DNA of 64,000 nt from Gelatiniphilus marinus (GTDB lineage: Bacteria; Bacteroidota; Bacteroidia; Flavobacteriales; Flavobacteriaceae): the NCBI RefSeq assembly GCF_042678305.1, contig NZ_JBHUDT010000002.1. One strand, written 5' to 3'. Of the stretch, positions 15,803 through 24,315 are shown in pieces. Both the position numbers and the translations under genes were made by a program. The notes beneath the pieces were generated by a model that ran no database searches, had not been told where the DNA came from, and worked only from the letters and a program-made list of their open reading frames with translations. The stretch's first letter is position 1; every line of letters begins with the position of its first letter.

Positions 15803-17119
15803 ATGATTGAGAAAGCACCTGAAATAAAAATAGAAGCTGAATCTGGCCTATGGTTTGCTACAGTTTTAAATAGACTTACTAAAGGTTTAAAAATTGATGT
15901 TTTAAACAAAATTGAAGAAGAATATTTGTATTGGGATAAAATAAAGTATTTAAGTTCAAATAATACACCAAAACAATTATGGGAATTAGTTAAATCAAAA
16001 AGATTATTAAATGATAACCTAATAAGATTTAATAAAAAAAACTCAATTGAACTCAAGTACAACATAAACCAGTTTTTAAATCAGAAACTACACTATTTAG
16101 ACACGAATTTCGGTGCAGGTTTACAAAAAGAAAAACTACTTTCAGATTTATACAAACAAAGCTATCTCAACAATGCCTTAATGGAAGAATCTATTTTCTC
16201 TTCAATGATTGAAGGCGCAACGACTACGCGTATTAAAGCTAAAGACATGCTACGTAAAAATAAAAAGCCTAAAAACAAAAGCGAGCAAATGATATTGAAT
16301 AATTACAAAACCATTCAATATATAAGCGAGCATCAAGACGATGATGTTTCTGTTGAAAGATTATATGAACTACATCGCTTAGTTAGCCAAAACACTTTAG
16401 AGGATGAAAACGTGGGTGCTTTTAGAAACACCAACGAAGTACATGTTATGCATGAAATAACTGGAGAGATTGTACACACACCACCAAAATTTGAAGAACT
16501 CGATGCTTTAATGCAATCGTTTTGTGAGTTTTTCAATAACAACCCAAAAGAAGATTTTATCCATCCTATTGTAAAAGCTAGTATTCTACATTTTTTAATG
16601 GGCTACATTCATCCGTTTGTTGATGGAAATGGAAGAACTGCTCGTGCCATCTTTTACTGGTATTTATTAAAAAATGGATATTGGTTAACGGAATATTTAT
16701 CAATCTCACGAGTGATTATGAAAACCAAAGTACAATACGAAAAAGCCTATTTATATACTGAAATTGATGATATGGATGTTACTTATTTCATTCATTATCA
16801 AGTCAAAGTACTCATGCGCGCTTTTGAAGAGCTAAAAACTTACGTCGCCAAGAAAAAGAAAGAACAATCTAAGCTTTCAAAATATTTAAAACTTGATGGT
16901 ATGAACGAGCGACAAGCCATTATTCTTCAAAAAATTGAAGATGACAACAATCGTTTTTTTACTGTAAAAGAAATTGAAAATACCTTTAACATTACCAATC
17001 AAACTGCCAGAACCGATATTGAAGAATTGGTTGAACGTGAGTTTTTAAAGAAAATAGCGATTAACAAAAAGACCTTTAATTATTGGAAAGGTGATAAATT
17101 TGATACAGCATTTTTATGA
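15803..17119 (+). CDS. Fic/DOC family protein with N-terminal inhibitory motif and C-terminal winged helix
   Basis: 438 residues from ATG 15803 (a TTG two codons earlier is also in frame). The Fic core has HPFVDGNGRTAR with catalytic His270, which typically transfers AMP to a hydroxyl of a target protein. SSMIEG around Glu137 is the (S/T)xxxE(G/N) inhibitory motif before the Fic core, so this is a self-inhibited class II Fic. The C-terminal 70 residues (ERQAIILQKIEDDNNRFFT, then a helix-turn-helix and wing) look like a DNA-binding domain. No separate antitoxin gene is next to it, in line with in-cis inhibition. Target unknown. Confidence 0.9.
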   Translation: MIEKAPEIKIEAESGLWFATVLNRLTKGLKIDVLNKIEEEYLYWDKIKYLSSNNTPKQLWELVKSKRLLNDNLIRFNKKNSIELKYNINQFLNQKLHYLDTNFGAGLQKEKLLSDLYKQSYLNNALMEESIFSSMIEGATTTRIKAKDMLRKNKKPKNKSEQMILNNYKTIQYISEHQDDDVSVERLYELHRLVSQNTLEDENVGAFRNTNEVHVMHEITGEIVHTPPKFEELDALMQSFCEFFNNNPKEDFIHPIVKASILHFLMGYIHPFVDGNGRTARAIFYWYLLKNGYWLTEYLSISRVIMKTKVQYEKAYLYTEIDDMDVTYFIHYQVKVLMRAFEELKTYVAKKKKEQSKLSKYLKLDGMNERQAIILQKIEDDNNRFFTVKEIENTFNITNQTARTDIEELVEREFLKKIAINKKTFNYWKGDKFDTAFL

Positions 17120-17171
17120 TGAGATTCCGAAATATTGAAACAAGTTAAGCACAAGAAAGTTTGGAATAAAG

Positions 17172-17501
17172 TTAAAGCTCTTTTGAAGGGTCCCAAAACA
17201 CAGATTCAAAATTTTGAATTTGGTTTTCAATTACCTCAATACCTTCGCTTTCTAAAAGTTGTTGCATTAAATTTGTGCCATCAAAATGATGCTTGCCCGT
17301 TAGCAAGCCTTTACGGTTTACAACACGGTGCGCAGGTACATCTTTACCGTGCGAACTATTCATGGCATACCCAACCATTCGCGCACTTTTTGCCGCGCCC
17401 AAATAGTTTGCAATGGCACCGTAACTGGTTGCTTTTCCGTAAGGAATTAACCTAGCAACCTTGTAAACTCTATCGAAAAAACTTAGGGTTTCGGGTTTCA
17501 T
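17172..17501 (-). CDS. alkyltransferase-like (ATL) DNA damage protein, MGMT fold without catalytic Cys
   Basis: 109 residues, DNA-binding domain of O6-alkylguanine-DNA alkyltransferases. The usual active-site PCHRV reads PAHRV here, with Ala57 in place of Cys, followed by NRKGLLTG. It therefore cannot accept an alkyl group, but ATL proteins bind O6-alkylguanine tightly and steer it to nucleotide excision repair. YGKATSYGAIANYLG is the helix-turn-helix entry. It is the last gene of a trmB-lysE-ATL run, 2 bases after lysE. Confidence 0.88.
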   Translation of the reverse strand: MKPETLSFFDRVYKVARLIPYGKATSYGAIANYLGAAKSARMVGYAMNSSHGKDVPAHRVVNRKGLLTGKHHFDGTNLMQQLLESEGIEVIENQIQNFESVFWDPSKEL

Positions 17502-17503
17502 GG

Positions 17504-18133
17504 CTACAATTCTTTAATAATATTTATTAGCGTTACAATAGAAATAATACCCGTAATGCCACCAATAATAAGGTTCATGCTTTTTTGGGAGGTAAACGAT
17601 TTTTCTTTTATTTTATCGAAAAAGAAAATATACATATACAACATTACAAAGGTGCCTGTGGTGGCGCCAGCAACGTACGAAATGATGCTTATTTGGTCGA
17701 AATTCAACCAACCAACCGATGCCAAAGTAATGGTCATATAAGCTTGGTAGGGTATAGGAAACACATTAATTGCCGATAAAAATATGCCATGAAAAAAGCG
17801 ACTGTGCTTGCTTCGTATTTTGGGCGATGCTTGTTTTTTTGGTTGCTTTTTAGCAATAAACAGAAAATACACAGTGATTAAGACAAAAATAACAAAAGCG
17901 ACGCGTTGCAACACATCGATAACTTCGGGGTGGTTGCTTAAATATCTTGCAAAAATAGCGGCGATGTATGTTTGGGCCATAACAACAACACAAACCCCAA
18001 TGGAAAACACGATGCCTCTGGAATGCCCTTCTTTTAAGCTTATTTTAGCGGCAGTCATGTTTAGCAACCCTGGCGGAATTACACCAACTAAAGCTATAAT
18101 TAATCCTAAAAAAAAGATAAAAGTAATATCCAC
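17504..18133 (-). CDS. LysE family translocator
   Basis: 209 residues, about six membrane helices. The start (FIFFLGLIIALVGVIPPGLLNMTAAKISLKEGHSRGI) is the LysE/RhtB signature with its Pro-Pro-Gly, and the loop KKQPKKQASPKIRSKHSRFF is the usual basic cytoplasmic loop. Family members export amino acids such as lysine or threonine; the substrate here is not known. It is 7 bases after trmB and 2 bases before the ATL gene, so probably co-transcribed. Confidence 0.85.
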   Translation of the reverse strand: MDITFIFFLGLIIALVGVIPPGLLNMTAAKISLKEGHSRGIVFSIGVCVVVMAQTYIAAIFARYLSNHPEVIDVLQRVAFVIFVLITVYFLFIAKKQPKKQASPKIRSKHSRFFHGIFLSAINVFPIPYQAYMTITLASVGWLNFDQISIISYVAGATTGTFVMLYMYIFFFDKIKEKSFTSQKSMNLIIGGITGIISIVTLINIIKEL

Positions 18134-18140
18134 TTAGACT

Positions 18141-18815
18141 CTATTTAATTTTAAACCTAATATACGTAATTGGTTTGTTTTGCTCTAAATATTGCGATTC
18201 GTAAAAGGTTTGGATACTGGTTACCTCTTCGGGACTGCCTTCTTGTTTGTACACATTGTGGTTGGCATATAGCACCTCGTGCCCTTGGCCATGTAAGAGC
18301 CCAAGGGTGTAACCGTGCATAAACTCGCTATCGGTTTTTAGGTTTACAATGCCTTCTGGTTTTAAAATTTGCTTGTAGCGTTTTAAAAACTTGGCATTCG
18401 TCATGCGGTGTTTGGTGCGTTTGTATTTTATTTGAGGGTCGGGGAAGGTTATCCATATTTCGTCCACTTCGTTTTTGGCAAAGGCATAATCTATAAGTTC
18501 TATTTGGGTGCGCAAAAAAGCAACGTTTGGTATTTTTTCTTCAATAGCCGTTTTTGCACCTCGCCAAAAGCGCGCGCCTTTTATGTCGATGCCTATAAAG
18601 TTTTTATTGGGGTATTTTTTGGCCAAAGCTATGCTGTACTCTCCTTTTCCGCAGCCTAATTCTAAAACCAACGGATTGTTGTTTTTAAAAAACGTGGTTC
18701 TCCAATTGCCTTTTAAATTGAAGTTTGAATTGACCAGCTCGTTTCTTTTTGGTTGAAACACATTGGCAAAGGTTTCGTTTTCTTTAAATCGTTTAAGTTT
18801 GTTTTTGCTTCCCAC
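18141..18815 (-). CDS. trmB: tRNA (guanine-N7)-methyltransferase
   Basis: 224 residues. It makes m7G46 in the variable loop of tRNAs with SAM. Visible are LELGCGKGEYSIALAKKYP (SAM site), NFIGIDIKGARFWRGAK, and WITFPDPQIKYKRTKHRMTNAKFL, the conserved FPDP catalytic loop. First gene of a three-gene operon with a LysE exporter and an ATL protein. Confidence 0.96.
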   Translation of the reverse strand: MGSKNKLKRFKENETFANVFQPKRNELVNSNFNLKGNWRTTFFKNNNPLVLELGCGKGEYSIALAKKYPNKNFIGIDIKGARFWRGAKTAIEEKIPNVAFLRTQIELIDYAFAKNEVDEIWITFPDPQIKYKRTKHRMTNAKFLKRYKQILKPEGIVNLKTDSEFMHGYTLGLLHGQGHEVLYANHNVYKQEGSPEEVTSIQTFYESQYLEQNKPITYIRFKIK

Positions 18816-18910
18816 GGTTAATTAAATATTGCTCATTACTATTGTTTATTGGACAAAATTACGCAAATATACGCTAGCTTTATATGCTTATCTTTGACTT
18901 TAGCAAAAAA

Positions 18911-19006
18911 GCGCGTTAGGGATTGAACGGCATGTTTGAGCTCGCCGATCCCGACGCTTCGGGAGAGGAAGCGAGTAGTGAAAGCCCGACCCTTGCGGTA
19001 ACGCCC
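18911..19006. repeat. dispersed GCGTTAGGG...TAACGCCC repeat
   Basis: It starts GCGCGTTAGGGATTG and ends GACCCTTGCGGTAACGCCC; the ends GCGTTA/TAACGC are inverted. Inside are CCCGACGCTTCGGG and GTAGTGAAAGCCCGACCC. The reverse-oriented relative is at 44087-44195. It ends 8 bases before the glycosyltransferase start codon, so it occupies the place of the usual leader. Elements of this form are scattered in flavobacterial genomes. Confidence 0.75.
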
Positions 19007-19014
19007 AAATAAAA

Positions 19015-20070
19015 ATGAAAAAACGAATTTTAGTTGCGCCTTTAAATTGGGGGCTTGGGCATGCCGCCCGATGCATACCCATAATAAAGGCCTTGAAAGA
19101 TTATGGTTTCCAGCCCGTTATTGCTAGCGATGGCAATGCGCTTTTGCTTTTGCAAAAGGAGTTTCCTGAGTTGGTTTTTTTTGAGTTGCCTTCGTACAAT
19201 GTAAATTACGCGAAGCAAAGCAGGTATTTTAAGTTGAAGCTGTTAAGCCATGCGGCCAAGTTTTTTAAAGCTATTAAGGCCGAACAAAAAATGGTATGCG
19301 AGATGGTTGGCCAAAATATGATTGACGGCATAGTTTCTGATAACCGTTTTGGGGTTTACAGTGCCAAAATACCATCTGTTTACGTAACGCATCAATTGCA
19401 TGTTTTAAGTGGCAACACGACTTGGTTAAGTACTAAAATGCACCAGAAATGCATTAAAAATTTTGATGAGTGCTGGATTCCGGATACGGCAGGAAAAAAT
19501 AATTTAAGCGGCAAGTTGGGGCATGCTGGCGCCTTAAAAATGCCATTAAAGCACATAGGGCCATTAAGTAGATTTGAAAAGCAAAACCTAAAAGTTGTAA
19601 ATGCTGTTTTGGTGCTGCTCTCGGGTCCCGAGCCGCAACGTACTTTGCTTGAAGAAAGGCTTTTGTGTGAGTTGAAAAATTACCACGGAAAGATTGTTTT
19701 TGTAAAAGGCGTTGTTGAAAAAGAGCAGACTGCTAAGGTTATAGAAAATATGACTGTTTATAATTTTATGACATCTGAATTGCTTGAAAAAACCATAAAC
19801 GAAAGTGATTTAATTATTGCAAGATCGGGTTATACCACTATTATGGATTTGGCCAAACTTAATAAAAAGGCGTTTTTTATACCAACGCCGGGGCAATTTG
19901 AACAGCAATATTTAGCGAGACGATTAACCGATTTGAATTTAGTACCAAGTTGTAATCAAGGTGAATTTAATTTGGATAAACTTGAAGATATTGATGGTTT
20001 TGAAGGTTTAAAAACTTTTGGTTTAGAAGTTGATTTTAAGGGTTTATTTAGCCTTTTCGAGGGTGAATGA
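19015..20070 (+). CDS. glycosyltransferase, MurG-like GT-B fold
   Basis: 351 residues. The start RILVAPLNWGLGHAARCIPI is the Gly-rich loop of GT28/MurG-like enzymes, and the C-terminal domain has IIARSGYTTIMDLAKLNKKAFFIPTPGQFEQQYLARRL, the nucleotide-sugar region. Such proteins are found in many Bacteroidota; the acceptor and sugar are not known. The start codon follows a dispersed repeat by 8 bases. The last 27 bases overlap the end of the convergent histidine kinase gene. Confidence 0.75.
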   Translation: MKKRILVAPLNWGLGHAARCIPIIKALKDYGFQPVIASDGNALLLLQKEFPELVFFELPSYNVNYAKQSRYFKLKLLSHAAKFFKAIKAEQKMVCEMVGQNMIDGIVSDNRFGVYSAKIPSVYVTHQLHVLSGNTTWLSTKMHQKCIKNFDECWIPDTAGKNNLSGKLGHAGALKMPLKHIGPLSRFEKQNLKVVNAVLVLLSGPEPQRTLLEERLLCELKNYHGKIVFVKGVVEKEQTAKVIENMTVYNFMTSELLEKTINESDLIIARSGYTTIMDLAKLNKKAFFIPTPGQFEQQYLARRLTDLNLVPSCNQGEFNLDKLEDIDGFEGLKTFGLEVDFKGLFSLFEGE

Positions 20071-21081
20071 AAATTCGCTGCCCACGCCATATTCGCTTTC
20101 TACGTATAGTTTTTCGTCGTGCGCTTCAATAATATGCTTTACAATAGATAAGCCCAAACCGGAACCGCCCACTTTTCGGTTTCCTGTTTTATCGACTCTA
20201 AAAAAACGCTCGAATAAACGCGATACGTGTTTTTTTTGGATGCCTTCGCCATTATCGGTAACCCGAACAATAACTTTGTTTTTAATTAAATTTTCTATAC
20301 TAACCTCTGTTGTTCCTTTTTCTTTTCCGTATTTAATGGAGTTTACAAAAAGGTTTGCCAACACTTGCTGTATGCGTTCTTTATCGGCGTGCACTAAAAT
20401 GGGTTTTGTATAATCTGTATCGAAAGTTAACGTGATGTTTTTTTTATGTGCGCGCATTTCGAACATTTCAAACACATTGTTTACTAATTCTACAATATCG
20501 AACACTTCAAGGTTTAGGCTTAGATCGCCAATTTCCAGTTTGGTTATCATGTCCAGGTCTTTAACTATATAGCTTAGTCTTTCTACGCCTTTATTGGCCC
20601 TTTCCAGGTATTTTTTTCTTAGGTTCTTATCGTCTATGGCACCATCTAAAAGCGTTAATATGTAGCCTTGAATTGTAAATAATGGGGTTTTTAATTCGTG
20701 CGATATGTTGCCCAAAAATTCTTTCCGATATTTTTCTCGTACTTTAAGGGTTTCAATTTCCAGTTTTTTATCGCGTGCAAACTTATCTATTTCTTTGGTA
20801 AGCGTGCCCATGTCTGTTGTAATGGAGCCTCGGGTTAGGCTTGCCGATTCTAAAAGCGTTAAGTCGTCGTATATTTTTTTAACGCGTTTGTAAATGAATT
20901 TTTCAACCCTTGCTTGGATTACGAAAAACGAAAACAGGTAGCAAGTACTTGCAAAAGCTAAAATTAGCAGCCAATTAATGGAGTAAAACACATACAAAAA
21001 AGCATTTAGTAAGAGCGTTGTAAAAAGTGCAATATAGAACGCTGTTTTATATGCAAAACGGTATGTTCTTTTTAATTTCAT
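20044..21081 (-). CDS. sensor histidine kinase, PhoR-like
   Basis: 345 residues. Two membrane helices (about 10-55), a long coiled segment, then the H-box GNISHELKTPLFTIQGY with the phosphorylated His, and the ATP-binding boxes NLFVNSIKYG, VTDNGEGI, LFERFFRVDK and GGSGLGLSIVK. There is no PAS domain. It is 80 bases downstream of an OmpR/PhoB-type regulator on the same strand, so the two form a two-component system. PhoR is suggested by general resemblance; a phosphate signal is not shown. Confidence 0.9.
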   Translation of the reverse strand: MKLKRTYRFAYKTAFYIALFTTLLLNAFLYVFYSINWLLILAFASTCYLFSFFVIQARVEKFIYKRVKKIYDDLTLLESASLTRGSITTDMGTLTKEIDKFARDKKLEIETLKVREKYRKEFLGNISHELKTPLFTIQGYILTLLDGAIDDKNLRKKYLERANKGVERLSYIVKDLDMITKLEIGDLSLNLEVFDIVELVNNVFEMFEMRAHKKNITLTFDTDYTKPILVHADKERIQQVLANLFVNSIKYGKEKGTTEVSIENLIKNKVIVRVTDNGEGIQKKHVSRLFERFFRVDKTGNRKVGGSGLGLSIVKHIIEAHDEKLYVESEYGVGSEFSFTLEKAK

Positions 21082-21161
21082 GCGTTAAAATATTATGTTT
21101 TGCAAGATGATAATGGTTTTATGGAGTAACCCCGATGTTTTCTCGGCATGTTGTTTTTTGG

Positions 21162-21842
21162 TTATTCTTCAAACTTATAGCCAACGCCTTTAACGGTTTT
21201 AAAGCAATTGTTGCCAATCTTTTCGCGGAGTTTTCGAATGTGAACATCTATGGTCCTGCCTCCAACTACAACTTCGTTTCCCCAGACTTTGTCTAGTATT
21301 TCCTCGCGCTTAAAAACTTTTCCGGGTTTAGAGGTTAACAACGATAGCAGTTCGAATTCTTTGCGCGGTAAAACAATTTCTTTTCCTTTTAAAATAATTT
21401 TATAGGCATCTCGGTCTATTACCAAATGCCCGATTTTAACCTTATTGCTTTTTTGGTCTTCTTTAAATCTGCGCAAAAGCGCTTTTACTTTGCTAGTTAA
21501 AACTTTTGGTTTTATGGGTTTAGTAATAAAATCGTCGGCACCGGCATCAAAACCCGCAACTTGCGAGTAGTCTTCGCCTCTTGCCGTTAAAAATGTTATA
21601 ATGGTGTTTTTTAGATCTGGGTTTTTCCTAATGGTTTCGCAGGCTTCAATGCCGTCCATTTCTGGCATCATAACATCCATAATAATTAAATGCGGCAGTT
21701 CTTTTTTGGCTTTTTTAACGGCTTGCAAGCCGTTATGGGCAGTAATGATCTGGTAGCCTTCATTTGATAAATTGTAGCCTACGATCTCTAATATATCGGG
21801 CTCGTCATCAACTAAAAGTATTTTAATGTTTTGTTTGTTCAT
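21162..21842 (-). CDS. OmpR/PhoB-type response regulator
   Basis: 226 residues. Receiver domain with acidic DDE at 12-14, phospho-acceptor Asp56 in IIMDVMMPEMDG, and Lys in FITKPIKP. The winged-helix effector covers about 125-226 (RKEFELLSLLTSKPGKVFKREEIL, GGRTIDVHIRKLREKIG, FKTVKGVGYKFE). It is the partner of the histidine kinase downstream. A 207-base AT-rich gap separates it from the divergent small T9SS gene. Confidence 0.93.
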   Translation of the reverse strand: MNKQNIKILLVDDEPDILEIVGYNLSNEGYQIITAHNGLQAVKKAKKELPHLIIMDVMMPEMDGIEACETIRKNPDLKNTIITFLTARGEDYSQVAGFDAGADDFITKPIKPKVLTSKVKALLRRFKEDQKSNKVKIGHLVIDRDAYKIILKGKEIVLPRKEFELLSLLTSKPGKVFKREEILDKVWGNEVVVGGRTIDVHIRKLREKIGNNCFKTVKGVGYKFEE

Positions 21843-22049
21843 GCTCGGTTATAACAATCAGGTTCTATCTATAAATAGGAGTAAAGATAAAATTATTAAT
21901 AACTTTAATGGCAATGCAAGCCCAAATAAAATAAGATTATTTTGTGTTTACAGTTATTTAACCTTTCGATAAATGGCCTAAATCTTTAACATTTTTTTGG
22001 TACAGAATTTGGTGTAATTTGCTTAAATTTATGAGATTGAAAGTTTAGT

Positions 22050-22391
22050 ATGAATAAAAACTACTTTTTTACATTGCTTTTTGCCTTTATGTTTTTTGCA
22101 GCCCAACAGGGTTTGGCGCAAGCATATGTTACTGTTGCGCCTAACCAACAACGTATAGAAGGGCTTTCTATTTACCCCAACCCGGTTAATAACGGAAAAC
22201 AATACATTTATATTACATCCAAAAACAGTTTAACCAAGAAAATAGAGGTATTCAATGCTTTGGGAAAGCGAGCTTTATCGGTTGTGTTAATTGGCAAAGA
22301 ACTTAATATATCTAAATTAAGTACCGGGGTTTACATTTTAAAAATTACTGAAAACAGCGTAAGCGAAACACGAAAATTAGTGATTAAATAA
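22050..22391 (+). CDS. small secreted protein with T9SS type A sorting domain
   Basis: 113 residues: signal peptide (MNKNYFFTLLFAFMFFAAQQGLAQA), about 15 residues of linker, then almost only the T9SS C-terminal domain: LSIYPNPVNNG, KKIEVFNALGKRAL, LNISKLSTGVYILKI and KLVIK. A protein that is little more than a secretion signal is unusual as cargo; it may be a remnant, or a surface or anchor peptide. It precedes a full-size T9SS protein in the same direction by 110 bases. Confidence 0.85.
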   Translation: MNKNYFFTLLFAFMFFAAQQGLAQAYVTVAPNQQRIEGLSIYPNPVNNGKQYIYITSKNSLTKKIEVFNALGKRALSVVLIGKELNISKLSTGVYILKITENSVSETRKLVIK

Positions 22392-22501
22392 ATTATACGT
22401 TGTTTCGCAGAAAAAAATTAACTAAAGTGGTTGGTTTTTTAGTTTATATGCAAAAGTATTTTTATTTTTAAAGACTATTAAACTAATTAATATTTTTTAT
22501 C

Positions 22502-24226
22502 ATGAGAAAACTTTACACTTTACTTTTTGCACTTTTAATTTCGGGGTTTTGCTTTGGGCAAGAATTACTATTAAATGGAGATTTTGAAGCTTGGACTGAT
22601 GCATCAACTCCAACTGATTGGACTAAAATTGAAAGTACAGCTCAAGAATCTACCGAAATACACGGTGGTACTTTTTCTGCTAAACACACAGGAGGAACCA
22701 GTGATTTAGGCCAAACCATAACTGGCATAACACCTGGCACGTCTTACACTATTTCCTTATGGTATAAAGTTGATGCTGGGTTTGGAGATGGAACCGATGC
22801 TAGAATATGGAGCTATTGGAAAAATGGAGCTTCCAATATAAGTGATAATGCCAGCGAGCTAAGAGGACCAAACAATGCTTATTTTGACAATAATGGAAAT
22901 GTATGGACACAATATTCTGTTACATTAACCGCTCCCGCAACTGCAGATTCTTTTTATTTTGAAGTTAGAACTTACGGCACTGCTGTTGTATATTGGGATG
23001 ATTTTTCTTTTTTCCAAGAAGCAGTTTCTTCTCCTGCATTGGGAATCACTTCTCCTTCTGATGGGGAAAATGTCCCTGGACCAGATGTTGACATAGAGTT
23101 AAGTGTACAGAATTTCGATGTAGCTAATGGTACCGGAGACGGCCATATACATTATACTGTTGACGGAGGAAGCACAGTAATGAAATACGACACCACACCA
23201 ATTAACCTAACAGGTTTATCTACAGGATCCCATACTGTTAACATTGAATTAGTTGACAACAGTCATGCCCCATTATCAACACCTGTAACAGCTTCGGTAA
23301 CTTTTACCGTAGTGGAAACGCAAACGCTCCCTTTAACAGAATCCTTTGACTATACTGCAACCGAAGCTTTAGCGGCTCAAGACGCTTGGACTAATTATTT
23401 TTCTGGAGACGATGTGCTGGTCGTGGCCGATAACCTATCGTATTCAACACTAAACGGAAACGGTAACGCCATCTCATTTAACGGTAGTGGCGCAGACCCC
23501 GTTATTGATTACACGCCAACAAGCTCGGGAACTATTTACGCATCGTTTATGTTAAAAGTAACCTCTTTTGATGCCGCTGCAGTAGATGGATATTTTGCCG
23601 TGTTGAGAACAGATGGCGGAAGCTACGAATCTAGGCTTTGGATATCTCCAACAAGTGCAACAACTTATAGAATTGGCATTAGCAATGGAGGCACATTAAC
23701 TCAAGTTAATTCGCCAACTACCGATTATGCCATCGATGATGTCATTTTTATTGTTTTTAATTATGATATTGATAACGATACCGTTAATGCTTGGGTAAAC
23801 CCAACTTTAGGGGCATCTGAACCAAGTGCAGAAATTAGTGAACCTTCAGGATCATCAGGAAATACGTTTACGCAATTTATGATCAGGCAAGATTCTGCAA
23901 CAGAAACCCCTGGAATAGTTATGGATGAGTTAAGAATTGGTACTACTTGGAGTTCAGTTACTCCTGCTACACTTTCTTCAGGTGAGACATTGTTAACTAA
24001 TGAGTTTAAAATATACCCCAACCCAACAAACAAGGGCTATGTAAATATTTCAAGCAGAAGTAATTCTAGAATGGAAGTATCGGTTTATGATATTTTAGGA
24101 AAACAAGTCGTTAACGAAAAAGCAGTTGACAAAACATTGGATGTTTCTAACTTAAATGCTGGTGTTTATATAATTAAAGTGTCGCAGGACGAAGCTTTAA
24201 TTACCAAAAAATTAGTAATCCAATAA
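22502..24226 (+). CDS. T9SS-secreted multidomain protein with carbohydrate-binding-like and LamG-like domains
   Basis: 574 residues. Signal peptide to about 20 (ISGFCFGQ). Residues 21-178 resemble a CBM4/9-type jelly roll (LLNGDFEAWTD, TDWTKIE, VYWDDFSFF). Residues 180-277 are an Ig-like module with GDGHIHYTVDGG. Residues 280-490 resemble a concanavalin-like lectin domain (IYASFMLKV, MDELRIGTTW). The last 75 are the T9SS sorting domain (FKIYPNPTNKG, VSVYDILGKQVV, LNAGVYIIKV). It is probably exported through the outer membrane and held at the surface or released. No catalytic domain is visible, so glycan binding is only inferred. Confidence 0.85.
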   Translation: MRKLYTLLFALLISGFCFGQELLLNGDFEAWTDASTPTDWTKIESTAQESTEIHGGTFSAKHTGGTSDLGQTITGITPGTSYTISLWYKVDAGFGDGTDARIWSYWKNGASNISDNASELRGPNNAYFDNNGNVWTQYSVTLTAPATADSFYFEVRTYGTAVVYWDDFSFFQEAVSSPALGITSPSDGENVPGPDVDIELSVQNFDVANGTGDGHIHYTVDGGSTVMKYDTTPINLTGLSTGSHTVNIELVDNSHAPLSTPVTASVTFTVVETQTLPLTESFDYTATEALAAQDAWTNYFSGDDVLVVADNLSYSTLNGNGNAISFNGSGADPVIDYTPTSSGTIYASFMLKVTSFDAAAVDGYFAVLRTDGGSYESRLWISPTSATTYRIGISNGGTLTQVNSPTTDYAIDDVIFIVFNYDIDNDTVNAWVNPTLGASEPSAEISEPSGSSGNTFTQFMIRQDSATETPGIVMDELRIGTTWSSVTPATLSSGETLLTNEFKIYPNPTNKGYVNISSRSNSRMEVSVYDILGKQVVNEKAVDKTLDVSNLNAGVYIIKVSQDEALITKKLVIQ

Positions 24227-24246
24227 ACTATAAAAATCTAGATTTA

Positions 24247-24275
24247 AAAAGCGTTGCACCTAGCAGCGCTTTTTT
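24247..24275 (+). terminator. intrinsic terminator after the T9SS gene
   Basis: AGCGTTGC-ACCTA-GCAGCGCT (24250-24270) with one G-T pair, then a run of T. It lies between the T9SS gene and the promoter of the LuxE-like gene. Confidence 0.85.
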
Positions 24276-24283
24276 ATTTTACA

Positions 24284-24291
24284 TACTTTTG
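24284..24291 (+). promoter_or_regulatory. -7 promoter element (TACTTTTG) of the LuxE-like gene
   Basis: A full match to TAnnTTTG right after the upstream terminator. It predicts transcription from about 24298, 18 bases ahead of the ATG at 24316, and so excludes the longer TTG-initiated frame at 24289. Confidence 0.65.
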
Positions 24292-24315
24292 TTTTTGTTT
24301 TCGACGCCATTTAAA

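Noticed and set aside
15803..17119. Fic gene as half of a Fic/antitoxin operon
   Set aside because: No small antitoxin frame next to it; the SxxxEG inhibitory motif is in the same chain, so a separate antitoxin is not expected.
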